The notes beneath the pieces were generated by a model. It saw only the letters and a program-made list of their open reading frames with translations, had not been told where the DNA came from and ran no database searches. A stretch of 64,000 nt of DNA from Pseudomonas sp. GM80. GTDB taxonomy: Bacteria > Pseudomonadota > Gammaproteobacteria > Pseudomonadales > Pseudomonadaceae. Below, piece by piece: positions 8,768-18,068 of this stretch. The translations under genes and the position numbers were made by a program. The stretch lies in the NCBI RefSeq assembly GCF_000282515.1, contig NZ_AKJD01000054.1:1-64000 (forward strand). The letters run 5' to 3'. Each line of letters starts with the position of its first letter. Within the stretch, counting starts at the first letter, position 1.

Positions 8768-10747
8768 CTACTTGCCGCGAATCAGACGGCGCAACGCAAA
8801 GCGATTGGGGTGGCATGCCTCGGCGACACTTCGCGGCAGCGGCAACGGTTCGTTGTCGAGCCAGGCGGCGAGCAATTCACCCGACAGCGGTGCGGTGATC
8901 AGACCGCGAGAACCGTGGCCGCTGTTGACGTAGAGCCCGTCAAGCCACGAGCAGGCCACGTCCGGAACCTGGCGGGCATCTTTGGCTAACGTGGCGTATA
9001 CCTGATCGAACGCTTCGCGGTCGGCGAGGGGGCCGACGATCGGCAAATAGTCAGGGCTGGTGCAGCGGAAGGCAGCGCGGCCCTGAAGGTTTTCGACAGG
9101 CTGTGCGCTGATGTGCAGACGCGACACGAGGTCGCTGGAGATTTCTTCGAGCATCGCCAGATTGCCTTGGTGTTCGGCGATGGTCGGGGTCAGGTCATCG
9201 CTGTTGAAATCGAAGCTCGCACCGAGGGTATGTTCGCCCAAACGTGCCGGGGCGACGTAGCCTTCGGCGCAGACCACGGTGGTCAGCGCTCGGCTTTCTG
9301 CGGTCTCGGCAAGTCGAGTAATTTGTCCGCGAATGCGCTTGAGCGGCAGCTCGGCACTTTGCGCAAAACGTTTGATCTCGGCGGCGCCGGCCAGCACCAC
9401 GACCGGTGCGCTGGCCAGTAAGCGGTCACCGTCGAAGGCTTGCCACTGATCGTCGACTTTGCGCAGTTCCAGTACGTCACGATGGCTGAACAGTTCGATG
9501 TTCGGCTGCGCGGCTTGCGCCTGACACAGCGCCGGTGGATGCACCCAGCCGCCCTCGGGATAGTACAAACCGCCGTGGGCCAAAGCGATGCCGGCGCGGT
9601 GTTGCGCTTCGGGCTGGTCGAGCCATTGCAGTAAATCCTCGGGGAAGGCTGCGGCCAATTGCGCATGGCGCTCGGCTTCCTTGACATTGAACGCCAGTTG
9701 CAGAACGCCGCAATCGTCCCAATCGGTGCCGCGTTGCAGGGTTTCCAGCAAGCGACGGGTGTAGCCGAAACCGCTGACGATCAATTGCGATAACGCGGTG
9801 CCGTGGGCGGAGAGCTTCAGATACAGCACGCCCTGCGGATTGCCCGAGGCTTCTTGCGCCACGCCATCGTGGCGCTCCAGCAAGCTCACTTGCCAACCGC
9901 GCGCGGCGAGGCTGGAAGCGGTGGCGCAACCGGCCAGTCCGGCGCCGATTACCAGCGCACGACGTTCGCCTGCCACTGGGGCAGGGCGGGCGAACCAGGG
10001 TTTTTCCGCGGCGGGCGGTGCAACCTCTGACGGCCAGCCGAGAAACTCGCCGCGCAGTATTTCCCATTTGTGGCCAATGCCCGGCGTGCGCTTCATCTTG
10101 AACCCGGCGGCGTTGAGCAAGCGTCGCACCCAGCCGGTACTGGTGAAGGTGCTGATGGTCGAGCCGGGTGCCGCCAGTCGCGCCAGTTCGACGAACAGTT
10201 CGGCGGTCCACATGTCGGGGTTTTTCGCCGGAGCGAAGCCGTCGAGAAACCATGCGTCAATCTGTGCATCGAGTTGCGGCAGTTGCTCCAGCGCATCGCC
10301 GATCAGCAGGGTCAGCGTCACGCGACCGTCGGCCAATGTGATGCGCTGAAAACCTTGATGGATCGCAACGTAATGGCGTAGCAACTGGTCGGCCAGCGGC
10401 TTGAGTTCTGGCCACAAGGCCAATGCCCGTTGCAGATCGGCCGGGCTCAGCGGGTATTTTTCGACACTGACAAAATGCAGCCGCGCACCGGCCACGGCGT
10501 GTTGCTCGAACAATTGCCAGGCACAGAGAAAATTCAGCCCGGTGCCAAAACCGGTTTCGCCGATGACCAGTCGCCCACCGGCCCCCAGCGCAGCAAAACG
10601 CTCGGCCAAGCGGTTTTGTTCGAGGAACACATAACGGGTTTCATCCAGACCGGATTTGTCGGAAAAATACACGTCATCAAACACTCGCGAACGCGGGCGT
10701 CCCTGGTCATCCCAATCGAGTTGGGCGTGGGGCAATACGGGTTTCAT
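8768..10747 (-). CDS. mnmC: Bifunctional tRNA 5-methylaminomethyl-2-thiouridine biosynthesis protein MnmC
   Basis: The 659-residue protein has the usual two-enzyme layout of MnmC. The N-terminal methyltransferase (about 1-245) holds the SAM-binding loop GETGFGTGLNFL. The C-terminal FAD-dependent oxidoreductase begins near residue 265 with the Rossmann motif VIGAGLAGCATASSLA. The FAD domain removes the carboxymethyl group of cmnm5(s2)U34 and the methyltransferase then makes mnm5(s2)U34 in tRNA wobble positions. Length matches the family (about 660). The gene converges with the NEL protein gene, with 3 bases between their stop codons, and is divergent from the polyphosphate:AMP phosphotransferase gene. 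Nothing looks damaged. Confidence 0.95.
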   Translation of the reverse strand: MKPVLPHAQLDWDDQGRPRSRVFDDVYFSDKSGLDETRYVFLEQNRLAERFAALGAGGRLVIGETGFGTGLNFLCAWQLFEQHAVAGARLHFVSVEKYPLSPADLQRALALWPELKPLADQLLRHYVAIHQGFQRITLADGRVTLTLLIGDALEQLPQLDAQIDAWFLDGFAPAKNPDMWTAELFVELARLAAPGSTISTFTSTGWVRRLLNAAGFKMKRTPGIGHKWEILRGEFLGWPSEVAPPAAEKPWFARPAPVAGERRALVIGAGLAGCATASSLAARGWQVSLLERHDGVAQEASGNPQGVLYLKLSAHGTALSQLIVSGFGYTRRLLETLQRGTDWDDCGVLQLAFNVKEAERHAQLAAAFPEDLLQWLDQPEAQHRAGIALAHGGLYYPEGGWVHPPALCQAQAAQPNIELFSHRDVLELRKVDDQWQAFDGDRLLASAPVVVLAGAAEIKRFAQSAELPLKRIRGQITRLAETAESRALTTVVCAEGYVAPARLGEHTLGASFDFNSDDLTPTIAEHQGNLAMLEEISSDLVSRLHISAQPVENLQGRAAFRCTSPDYLPIVGPLADREAFDQVYATLAKDARQVPDVACSWLDGLYVNSGHGSRGLITAPLSGELLAAWLDNEPLPLPRSVAEACHPNRFALRRLIRGK

Positions 10748-10848
10748 GGCAGGCTCGGCAACGACAAGGCGGCCATTCTAGCCGATCGGGCGAGGGGTGC
10801 TTGATCCATGGCAATGTCTGATCCAGGGGGCCATGGAAAATGTCAAAA

Positions 10849-10918
10849 GATCGCAGCCTTCGGCAGCTCCTACAGGGTGGATTGCATTCCAGTGTAGGAG
10901 CTGCCGCAGGCTGCGATC
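10849..10918. repeat. REP-type palindromic pair (GATCGCAGCCT...GCTGCGATC family)
   Basis: Two inverted copies of a REP-like unit face each other, GATCGCAGCCTTCGGCAGCT and its near-complement ending in GCTGCGATC, joined by a short spacer. The same family recurs at 15275-15345 and 35760-35844. This copy lies between two divergent genes, only 56 bases before the pap start codon. Confidence 0.9.
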
Positions 10919-10974
10919 TGTTCAGAGGTTGTCATCATCCGCTAGTCTTGCTGAACCCTGGAAGGAGCCGTCCA

Positions 10975-12489
10975 ATGTTTGAATCCGCTGAAATCGGTCA
11001 CGCCATCGACAAAGACACCTACGAGGCCGCCGTCCCGGCATTGCGCGAAGCGCTGCTGGAAGCCCAGTTCGAGTTGCAGCAGCAAAAACGTTTCCCGGTG
11101 ATCATTTTGATCAACGGCATCGAAGGTGCGGGCAAGGGTGAGACGGTCAAGTTGCTCAACGAGTGGATGGATCCGCGCCTGATCGAAGTGCGCACCTTCG
11201 ATCAGCAGACCGATGAAGAACTCGCACGGCCACCGGCCTGGCGTTACTGGCGGATGCTCCCGGCCAAAGGGCGGATGGGGATTTTCTTCGGCAACTGGTA
11301 CAGCCAGATGCTCCAGGGGCGGGTGCACGGCTTGTTCAAGGACCCGCGTCTGGATCAGGCCATTGCCGGAGCCGAGCGTCTGGAAAAGATGCTCTGTGAC
11401 GAAGGCGCGTTGATCTTCAAATTCTGGTTTCACCTGTCGAAGAAGCAGATGAAGGCGCGACTCAAAGCGTTGGCCGACGATCCGCTGCACAGTTGGCGCA
11501 TCAGCCCGCTCGACTGGCAGCAATCGGAGACCTACGACAAATTCGTCAAATACGGCGAGCGCGTGCTGCGCCGCACCAGTCGCGACTATGCGCCGTGGCA
11601 CGTCATCGAAGGTATGGATGCGAACTACCGCAGTCTGGCCGTCGGCAAGATTCTTCTCGAAGGTCTGCAAAATGCGTTGAAACGTCCGGACGTGCATCCT
11701 CACGATGTCAGCGCCGCGCCGCTGGGCACGCCGGTCGATCAATTGAATTTGCTCGACAGCCTTGACCTGACCCAGCGCCTCGACAAGAAAGATTACGAAG
11801 AACAATTGATCACCGAACAGGCGCGGCTCTCGGGCTTGATGCGCGACAAGCGCATGCGTCGCCATGCACTGGTCGCGGTGTTCGAAGGCAACGATGCGGC
11901 GGGCAAGGGCGGGGCGATCCGTCGGGTCGCGGCGGCGCTCGACCCGCGTCAGTACAACATCGTGCCGATTGCCGCGCCGACTGAAGAGGAACGTGCGCAG
12001 CCGTACTTGTGGCGGTTCTGGCGGCACATTCCGGCGCGCGGCAAGTTCACCGTGTTCGACCGCTCGTGGTACGGCCGCGTGCTGGTGGAGCGGATCGAGG
12101 GCTTCTGCACGCCCGCCGACTGGCTGCGCGCCTACGGCGAAATAAACGACTTCGAAGAGCAACTGGCCGATGCCGGGGTGATTGTCGTCAAGTTCTGGCT
12201 GGCGATCGACAAGGACACGCAGATGGAGCGCTTCCAGGAGCGCGAAGAGATCCCGTTCAAGCGCTTCAAGATCACCGAAGATGACTGGCGCAACCGCGAC
12301 AAGTGGGATGCCTATCGCGCCGCCGTCGGCGATATGGTTGATCGCACCAGCTCCGAAATCGCCCCGTGGACACTGGTCGAAGCCAATGACAAGCGCTGGG
12401 CGCGGGTCAAAGTGCTGCGCACGATCAACCGCGCGCTGGAAGACGCTTTCGAAAAATCCGACAAGCATGCCAAGAAGCACAAGGACTGA
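10975..12489 (+). CDS. pap: Polyphosphate:AMP phosphotransferase (PPK2 class II, tandem domains)
   Basis: The 504-residue protein contains two PPK2-type P-loop kinase domains in tandem. The first Walker A is GIEGAGKGE (about residues 48-56) and the second EGNDAAGKGG (about 304-313). Each domain also shows the expected downstream motifs, such as FDRSWYGRVLVERIEGF in the second. Two fused PPK2 domains are the hallmark of the enzyme that phosphorylates AMP to ADP using polyphosphate. The ATG at 10975 is chosen because CTGGAAGGAG precedes it; longer in-frame forms would translate through the REP element. Function is cytoplasmic phosphate and nucleotide balance. Confidence 0.92.
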   Translation: MFESAEIGHAIDKDTYEAAVPALREALLEAQFELQQQKRFPVIILINGIEGAGKGETVKLLNEWMDPRLIEVRTFDQQTDEELARPPAWRYWRMLPAKGRMGIFFGNWYSQMLQGRVHGLFKDPRLDQAIAGAERLEKMLCDEGALIFKFWFHLSKKQMKARLKALADDPLHSWRISPLDWQQSETYDKFVKYGERVLRRTSRDYAPWHVIEGMDANYRSLAVGKILLEGLQNALKRPDVHPHDVSAAPLGTPVDQLNLLDSLDLTQRLDKKDYEEQLITEQARLSGLMRDKRMRRHALVAVFEGNDAAGKGGAIRRVAAALDPRQYNIVPIAAPTEEERAQPYLWRFWRHIPARGKFTVFDRSWYGRVLVERIEGFCTPADWLRAYGEINDFEEQLADAGVIVVKFWLAIDKDTQMERFQEREEIPFKRFKITEDDWRNRDKWDAYRAAVGDMVDRTSSEIAPWTLVEANDKRWARVKVLRTINRALEDAFEKSDKHAKKHKD

Positions 12490-12591
12490 GGCGATGGCCG
12501 CGCATACGCGGGGTGAATGATTGTCGCGGTCGGCAATCGGGTGGACTTATGCTCGGTCCACTCTCAACCGACCACAACAATGAGGTATGCC

Positions 12592-13776
12592 ATGCGTGAA
12601 GTGGTGATCGTCGACAGCGTGCGGACTGGCCTGGCCAAATCCTTTCGCGGCAAGTTCAACCAGACCCGCCCCGATGACATGGCGGCTCACTGCGTCAACG
12701 CGCTGCTCACGCGCAATGACATCGACCCGGCCAGCGTCGAGGATTGCATCGTTGGCGCCGGTTCCAACGAGGGCGCCCAGGGTTACAACATCGGCCGCAA
12801 CGTCGCGGTGCTCTCGCGTCTGGGCACTGGCACGGCCGGCATGACCCTCAATCGGTTCTGCTCGTCTGGCTTGCAGGCGATTGCGATTGCCGCCAACCAG
12901 ATTGCCTCGGGTTGCAGCGACATCATCGTCGCCGGCGGTGTCGAGTCGATCAGCCTGACGATGAAAAGCGTCAACACCGATCACCTGATCAACCCGCTGC
13001 TCAAACAACAGACGCCGGGCATCTATTACACGATGGGGCAGACTGCCGAAGTGGTCGCGCGGCGTTATGGCGTCAGCCGTGAGGCGCAGGATCGCTACGC
13101 GTTGCAGAGCCAGATCCGCACTGCGCAAGCGCAGGCGGCCGGGTTGTTCGACGATGAAATTGTGCCGATGGCGGTGAAGTATCGCGTTGAAGACAAGAAC
13201 ACTGGCGAGGTGCAGATTCTCGATGGCGTAGTTGATCGCGATGACTGCAACCGTCCGGACACCACGTATGAAAGCCTCGCCGGGTTGAAACCGGTGTTCG
13301 CTGAAGACGGTTCGGTGACGGCGGGCAACTCGTCGCAACTGTCCGACGGTGCGTCGATGACGCTGGTGATGAGCCTGGAAAAAGCGCTGGAATTGGGCCT
13401 GAAGCCGAAAGCCTTTTTCCGTGGCTTTACCGTGGCCGGCTGCGAGCCGGACGAGATGGGCATTGGCCCGGTGTTCTCGGTACCGAAATTGCTCAAGGCG
13501 AAAGGTTTGCAGGTAGCGGACATTGATCTGTGGGAACTGAACGAGGCGTTTGCTTCGCAGTGCCTGTACAGCCGTGATCGGCTGGAGATCGATAACGACA
13601 AGTACAACGTCAATGGTGGCTCGATTTCGATTGGTCACCCGTTCGGCATGACCGGGTCGCGGCAGGTCGGGCATCTGGTGCGTGAGTTGCAACGGCGTAA
13701 TTTGCGTTACGGCATCGTCACCATGTGTGTGGGGGGCGGGATGGGTGCGACCGGTTTGTTTGAGGCGGTGCGCTAA
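12592..13776 (+). CDS. Thiolase family protein (acetyl-CoA C-acyltransferase)
   Basis: This 394-residue protein is a complete thiolase. The nucleophilic cysteine is Cys90 in NRFCSSGLQA, the conserved His349 lies in SIGHPFGMTG and the second active-site cysteine is Cys379 in MCVGGGMG. Such enzymes make or cleave 3-ketoacyl-CoA in fatty-acid oxidation or acetoacetyl-CoA formation; the sequence alone does not settle the substrate. No fadB-like partner is adjacent, so a separate role from the main fadBA operon is plausible. The ATG at 12592 is preferred because GAGG lies 6 bases upstream; an in-frame ATG 12 bases earlier lacks a site. Confidence 0.9.
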   Translation: MREVVIVDSVRTGLAKSFRGKFNQTRPDDMAAHCVNALLTRNDIDPASVEDCIVGAGSNEGAQGYNIGRNVAVLSRLGTGTAGMTLNRFCSSGLQAIAIAANQIASGCSDIIVAGGVESISLTMKSVNTDHLINPLLKQQTPGIYYTMGQTAEVVARRYGVSREAQDRYALQSQIRTAQAQAAGLFDDEIVPMAVKYRVEDKNTGEVQILDGVVDRDDCNRPDTTYESLAGLKPVFAEDGSVTAGNSSQLSDGASMTLVMSLEKALELGLKPKAFFRGFTVAGCEPDEMGIGPVFSVPKLLKAKGLQVADIDLWELNEAFASQCLYSRDRLEIDNDKYNVNGGSISIGHPFGMTGSRQVGHLVRELQRRNLRYGIVTMCVGGGMGATGLFEAVR

Positions 13777-13809
13777 ATCGAGCGTTATTTATCGCTTGTG
13801 AAATCGTCA

Positions 13810-13896
13810 TCGCTGGCAAGCCAGCTCCCACAGGTTTTGTAGAGTTCACACAATTTGTGTAAGCCAGCAATCCTGTGGGAGCTGGCTTGCCAGCGA
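13810..13896. repeat. REP-type inverted repeat (CGCTGGCAAGCCAGCTCCCACAG family)
   Basis: Outward arms TCGCTGGCAAGCCAGCTCCC and its reverse complement near 13873-13896 flank a short AT-rich centre. It lies between the convergent thiolase and DUF6316-like genes, where it could fold into a long hairpin in either transcript. Confidence 0.88.
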
Positions 13897-13911
13897 TTGG
13901 ATCACCACCGC

Positions 13912-14106
13912 CTAACGTTTCGAATCCAGACCTTGCATCCGCGCAATGTAAGCCTGAATTTCCTTCGAAATTTGCTCGGCACTCTCAAACGGCCCCTCAA
14001 GGGTGTTTTCCCGAGTGCTGAAAAACAGTTCGCCATTGACCCGACACACGCGGTCGCTGCGAAAGTGCGTGGCGGGGGCGCTGTCGTGGGCGCGCATTCC
14101 TAACAT
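13912..14106 (-). CDS. Small conserved protein, DUF6316-like
   Basis: A 64-residue soluble protein without signal peptide or membrane segment. It starts MLGMRAHDSAPATHFRSDR and contains ELFFSTRENTLEGPF, a pattern I associate with the small DUF6316 family of pseudomonads; that match is from memory. Its function is unknown. The frame is open from an ATG with upstream GGAGACCG on its own strand and stops just before a REP element. It is divergent from the downstream EamA transporter gene. There are no catalytic-looking residues. Confidence 0.65.
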   Translation of the reverse strand: MLGMRAHDSAPATHFRSDRVCRVNGELFFSTRENTLEGPFESAEQISKEIQAYIARMQGLDSKR

Positions 14107-14316
14107 GATCGGTCTCCTTGGCTGTTGCGCTGGAACGGATCCAATCAGCTTATGCCTGAAGCACTTAACCCGCGCGGCCAGCCGATCAACGGCAGCGCGT
14201 CAATTTAATGCTGCGACCTGCACAGTTTCATTCGCGTCCTGGCCCCAACTGTCCCTGTGTCGCGCCCGGCGGCACGCCTAGAATGAGCGCACTCGTCAGC
14301 AGGTTTTGGGGTTCAC

Positions 14317-15270
14317 ATGCACATTTCATCCGGTCGCTGGGTCTACGGATTGTTCCTGGCGCTGCTGACTGCATTTCTGTGGGGCATCCTGCCGATCAAG
14401 CTCAAACAGGTGTTGCTGGTGATGGACCCGATCACCGTAACCTGGTTTCGCTTGATGGTGTCCGGCAGCTGCTTGTTCATTTATCTGGCCGCGGTCAAAC
14501 GCCTGCCGAGTCGTAAAGTGCTGGGGCCCAAGGGCGGCTGGCTGGTGCTGATGGCGGTGCTTGGCCTGGTCGGCAACTATGTGCTTTATCTCATGGGCCT
14601 TAATTTGCTCAGCCCCGGCACCGCGCAACTGGTGGTGCAGATGGGCCCGATCATGTTGCTTATCGCCAGTCTGTTTGTGTTCAAGGAGCGCTTCAGCATT
14701 GGCCAGGGCATCGGGTTATTGGTGCTGCTGATCGGTTTTGTGCTGTTCTTCAATCAGCGTTTGGCGGAATTGCTGACCTCGTTGTCGGATTACACCGCCG
14801 GGGTGTTGCTGGTGCTGTTGGCATCGACGGTCTGGACGTTTTACGCGTTGGGCCAGAAGCAATTGCTGACGGTGTGGAATTCGTTGCAGGTGATGATGGT
14901 GATCTACCTGTTCTGCGCGTTGTTGCTGACGCCGTGGGTGCATCCGCTCGAGGCGCTGGAACTGAGCCCGTTGCAAGGCTGGTTGCTGCTGGCGTGCTGC
15001 ATGAATACGTTGATTGCCTATGGCGCGTTTGCCGAAGCGCTGGCGCACTGGGAGGCATCGCGGGTCAGTGCGACGTTGGCGATTACGCCGTTGGTGACGT
15101 TTGGTGCGGTGGCGATTGCGGCGGGAGTCTGGCCGGAATACGTGCATGCCGAGCAGATCAACGCGCTGGGGTATGGCGGGGCGGTGTTGGTGGTGTTGGG
15201 GTCGGCGCTGGTGGCGTTGGGGCCATCATTGATTGCCGGGCTCAAGGCGCGGCGCATGCGTATGGCCTGA
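14317..15270 (+). CDS. EamA/DMT-family transporter
   Basis: The 317-residue protein is strongly hydrophobic, with about ten predicted membrane helices in two repeats of the EamA (drug/metabolite transporter) type. The first half contains LLTAFLWGILPIKLKQ and LMGLNLLSPGTAQLVVQM; the second opens near SLSDYTAGVLLVLLASTVWT. The C-terminal tail is short and basic. The substrate cannot be read from sequence; relatives export amino acids, metabolites or drugs. A TAGAAT hexamer at 14279-14284 could be the -10 box, although no good -35 is visible. The gene stands alone between REP elements. Confidence 0.88.
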   Translation: MHISSGRWVYGLFLALLTAFLWGILPIKLKQVLLVMDPITVTWFRLMVSGSCLFIYLAAVKRLPSRKVLGPKGGWLVLMAVLGLVGNYVLYLMGLNLLSPGTAQLVVQMGPIMLLIASLFVFKERFSIGQGIGLLVLLIGFVLFFNQRLAELLTSLSDYTAGVLLVLLASTVWTFYALGQKQLLTVWNSLQVMMVIYLFCALLLTPWVHPLEALELSPLQGWLLLACCMNTLIAYGAFAEALAHWEASRVSATLAITPLVTFGAVAIAAGVWPEYVHAEQINALGYGGAVLVVLGSALVALGPSLIAGLKARRMRMA

Positions 15271-15274
15271 AGAT

Positions 15275-15345
15275 CAAAAGATCGCAGCCTGCGGCAGCTC
15301 CTACATGAGACCTGTGTAGGAGCTGCCGCAGTCTGCGATCTTTTG
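15275..15345. repeat. REP-type palindromic pair (GATCGCAGCCT family)
   Basis: Arms CAAAAGATCGCAGCCTGCGG and the reverse complement ending GATCTTTTG form a near-perfect long hairpin between the convergent EamA and fumC genes. The terminal CTTTTG run could also support termination. Confidence 0.9.
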
Positions 15346-15349
15346 TTGT

Positions 15350-16744
15350 TTAGCCCTTGGCCCCAGCCTCAATCATATTCTCCGGCCGCACCCACGCATC
15401 AAACTCTTCATCGGTCAGATAGCCCAGCGCCAACGCCGCCTCACGCAAGGTCAGCCCCTCGCTGTAAGCCTTTTTGGCGATTTCGGCGGATTTGTCATAA
15501 CCGATGTGCGGATTCAACGCCGTCACCAGCATCAACCCACGCTCCAGATGTCGCGCCATGACTTCAGCGTCCGGCTCAAGCCCGGCGATGCAGTGCTGCT
15601 GGAAGTTGCTGCAGCCATCGCCGAGCAGGCGAATCGATTGCAGCAGGTTGTGGATGATCACCGGTTTGTACACGTTCAACTGCAAGTGACCTTGACTGGC
15701 GGCAATGCCGATCGTCACGTCGTTGCCCAGGACCTGACAGGCGAGCATCGACAGCGCTTCGCACTGCGTCGGGTTGACCTTGCCCGGCATGATCGAGCTG
15801 CCCGGTTCGTTGGCCGGCAGCCGCACTTCGGCAAAACCGGCGCGCGGGCCGGAGCCAAGCAGACGCAAGTCGTTGGCGATTTTCATCAGCGCCACGGCGA
15901 GGGTTTTCAGCGCACCGGAGAGGCTGGTCAGCGGTTCGTGGCCGGCGAGGGCGGCGAACTTGTTCGGCGCGGTGACGAATGGCAGACCCGACAGCGCCGC
16001 CAGTTCGGCGGCAATCGCTTCACCGAAACCGTGCGGCGAGTTCAGCCCGGTGCCGACGGCGGTGCCGCCCTGCGCCAGTTCACACACTGCGGGCAGCGCA
16101 GCGCGGATCGCCCGTTCGGCGTAATCCAGCTGCGCGATAAAACCCGACAATTCCTGACCGAAGGTGATCGGCGTCGCGTCCATCATGTGCGTGCGCCCGG
16201 TTTTCACCAGCTTCATGTGCCGTGCGGCCAGTTCGGCGAGACCTCCGGACAGCTCGGCAATCGCCGGCAGCAGTTGTTCCTGCACGGCTTGCGCGGTGGC
16301 GATGCTCATCGCAGTGGGGAAGCAGTCGTTGGAGCTTTGCGAGCGGTTGACGTGATCGTTCGGGTGCACCGGCGTCTTGCCGCCGCGCGGGTTGCCGGCC
16401 AGTTCGTTGGCGCGACCGGCGATCACCTCGTTGACGTTCATGTTGCTTTGGGTGCCGCTGCCGGTCTGCCAGACCACCAGCGGGAACTGGTCGTCGTGCT
16501 GGCCGTCGAGGACTTCGTCGGCGGCTTGTTCGATGAGGCGGGCGATGTCGGCGGGCAGGTCGCCGTTGCGGTCGTTGACCCGGGCGGCGGCTTTCTTGAT
16601 CAGCGCCAGGGCGTGCAGTACCGGCAGCGGCATGCGTTCCTGACCGATGGCGAAGTTGATCAGCGAGCGTTGCGTCTGAGCACCCCAGTAAGCGTCGTCC
16701 GGGACTTCGATCTGGCCCAGGCTGTCGGTTTCGATACGGCTCAT
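15350..16744 (-). CDS. fumC: Class II fumarate hydratase
   Basis: The 464-residue protein is a full-length class II (iron-independent) fumarase converting fumarate to L-malate in the TCA cycle. The superfamily signature [11 protein letters not shown] is intact, as are the fumarase stretches [13 protein letters not shown] and [10 protein letters not shown]. The start at 16744 ([11 protein letters not shown]) is chosen because AGGAG lies just upstream; a longer frame from 16852 adds residues unlike the family. Gene order with the DUF2059, BolA-like and trhO genes on the other strand matches the fumC2 region I recall in P. aeruginosa, not the Fur-linked fumC1-sodA operon. Confidence 0.95.
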   Translation of the reverse strand: MSRIETDSLGQIEVPDDAYWGAQTQRSLINFAIGQERMPLPVLHALALIKKAAARVNDRNGDLPADIARLIEQAADEVLDGQHDDQFPLVVWQTGSGTQSNMNVNEVIAGRANELAGNPRGGKTPVHPNDHVNRSQSSNDCFPTAMSIATAQAVQEQLLPAIAELSGGLAELAARHMKLVKTGRTHMMDATPITFGQELSGFIAQLDYAERAIRAALPAVCELAQGGTAVGTGLNSPHGFGEAIAAELAALSGLPFVTAPNKFAALAGHEPLTSLSGALKTLAVALMKIANDLRLLGSGPRAGFAEVRLPANEPGSSIMPGKVNPTQCEALSMLACQVLGNDVTIGIAASQGHLQLNVYKPVIIHNLLQSIRLLGDGCSNFQQHCIAGLEPDAEVMARHLERGLMLVTALNPHIGYDKSAEIAKKAYSEGLTLREAALALGYLTDEEFDAWVRPENMIEAGAKG

Positions 16745-16938
16745 CGTGCACACTCCTGTTGGTCTGTTTGCGCAGTTTAGGCCGGCTTCGGCCCGGGTGG
16801 TTCCATCGAATCGATTGTTGACCGGTAAAACCCCGTCAATCAAGCGCGGCAAGGCTTGGGGGGTTGAGCCGCGGCGTTTTTTAGGCGCAGAATGGTCGCC
16901 CTTGGGGTTTTACCTCGCTTTGCTTAAAAGGAAACTCG

Positions 16939-17460
16939 ATGACTCGTCTTCGTGCCATCTGTACCGCGGTTGCACTGGTTTGCGCCAGCGGCCAGGTGCT
17001 TGCCGATACCGCCAGCCACAACGCCAGTGCCGAAGCTTTCCTGACCCTGGCACACGCTGACAAGCTGGGCACTCCGGTGTACATGCAAGTCCAGCAAATG
17101 TTCGCTCAGCGTTTTGAGCAGACCAAAGCCCCGGAATCCAAGAAAGCCACGCTGGAAACCTACCAGGCCAAGGCCAACGCCGCCCTGGACCAGGCCATTG
17201 GCTGGAACAAGCTGAAGCCGGACATGGTCAAGCTCTACACCACCAACTTCAGCGAATCCGAGCTGAAAGATCTGGTCGCGTTCTACCAGTCGCCACTGGG
17301 TAAAAAAGTCCTGGAAAAAATGCCGCAGCTGACTCAGCAATCGGCCCAGATGACCCAGGCCAAACTGGAAAGCGCGGTACCGGTAGTCAACAAGCTGCTG
17401 GAAGACATGACCAACGAGCTGGCCCCGAAAGGCGCTGCTCCGGCCAAGAAAAAGCCGTAA
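16939..17460 (+). CDS. DUF2059 domain-containing exported protein
   Basis: The 173-residue protein has a clear signal peptide (about residues 1-22, ending VLA before DTASHNAS), so it should be periplasmic. The mature part is helical. It carries the DUF2059 pattern around YTTNFSESELKDLVAFYQSP and GKKVLEKMPQL. The domain's function is unknown. The C-terminus is lysine- and proline-rich (APAKKKP). The BolA-like gene begins 12 bases downstream, so the two are probably co-transcribed. The divergent fumC gene lies upstream. Confidence 0.88.
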   Translation: MTRLRAICTAVALVCASGQVLADTASHNASAEAFLTLAHADKLGTPVYMQVQQMFAQRFEQTKAPESKKATLETYQAKANAALDQAIGWNKLKPDMVKLYTTNFSESELKDLVAFYQSPLGKKVLEKMPQLTQQSAQMTQAKLESAVPVVNKLLEDMTNELAPKGAAPAKKKP

Positions 17461-17472
17461 GCGGAGTTCGTG

Positions 17473-17772
17473 ATGAGCATGCAACAACGCATCGAATCCA
17501 CGCTGGGCCTGTTACAGCCTGAGCATCTGCAAGTGCTGGATGAAAGCCACATGCACAGTCGCGGGTTGCAGACCCACTTCAAGGCAGTGGTGGTCAGCGC
17601 GCAGTTCGAAGGCCTGAACCGGGTCAAGCGCCACCAGAAAGTCTACGGCACGCTCGGCGAGCTGATGGGCGAGTTCCATGCGTTGGCGCTGCACACCTAC
17701 ACCCCGCAGGAATGGGCAGAGACCGGCGCCGCCCCGGCGTCGCCGACCTGTGCCGGCGGAAGCAAACACTGA
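17473..17772 (+). CDS. BolA family protein
   Basis: This 99-residue protein shows the BolA fold signature: an N-terminal helix (QQRIESTLGLLQPEHLQVLD), the conserved HMHS, and the helix-turn segment RVKRHQKVYGTLGELM. BolA proteins work with monothiol glutaredoxins in iron-sulfur cluster handling, and some affect transcription. The C-terminus has an extra ASPTCAGGSKH tail. ATG 17473 is preferred over the adjacent GTG 17470 because GCGGAG lies 6 bases before it; ATG 17479 is also possible. It follows the DUF2059 gene closely. Confidence 0.85.
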   Translation: MSMQQRIESTLGLLQPEHLQVLDESHMHSRGLQTHFKAVVVSAQFEGLNRVKRHQKVYGTLGELMGEFHALALHTYTPQEWAETGAAPASPTCAGGSKH

Positions 17773-17793
17773 TTTTGGATGTGGCGGGATTTT

Positions 17794-17927
17794 TGTGGCG
17801 AGGGGATTTATCCCCGTTGGGTTGCGAAGCAGCCCCAAAAGCCACAGAACCCAATCTACCTGAAAGACCGCATTCTCAGGGTTTGGGGCCGCTTCGCAGC
17901 CCAGCGGGGATAAATCCCCTCGCCACA
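17794..17927. repeat. Long inverted repeat (TGTGGCGAGGGGATTTATCCCC family)
   Basis: Two arms of about 40 bases, TGTGGCGAGGGGATTTATCC and its inverse ending CCCCTCGCCACA, flank a 50-base centre. Each arm itself contains a GGGGATTTATCCCC hairpin. A second copy lies at 31659-31778. No open frame crosses it. It fills most of the 295-base gap between the bolA-like gene and trhO. Confidence 0.9.
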
Positions 17928-17993
17928 GGTTTTGTGTTGTCACAGAAGACTCAGTACATCCAAAACACATCGTGTTTTTGCTAGAATCCGCAA

Positions 17994-18022
17994 CGCGCCG
18001 CTCACCCGGCGCGTTTTTTTTT
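17994..18022 (+). terminator. Intrinsic terminator or attenuator ahead of trhO
   Basis: A GC-rich hairpin (CGCGCCG / CGGCGCG, loop CTCACC) is followed by a run of about ten T residues, a textbook intrinsic terminator. It probably ends read-through from the bolA-like gene. An extended -10-like TGCTAGAAT lies at 17979-17987, directly before the hairpin, so an attenuator role for trhO is a possible alternative. Confidence 0.75.
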
Positions 18023-18068
18023 GAATCCGGTTCACCCTTTGCGAGGGTAGCCACCTGGAGAAATACCC

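Noticed and set aside
17473..17772. BolA-like protein as an unrelated hypothetical
   Set aside because: The HMHS and RVKRHQKVY segments fit the BolA fold well enough to name the family.
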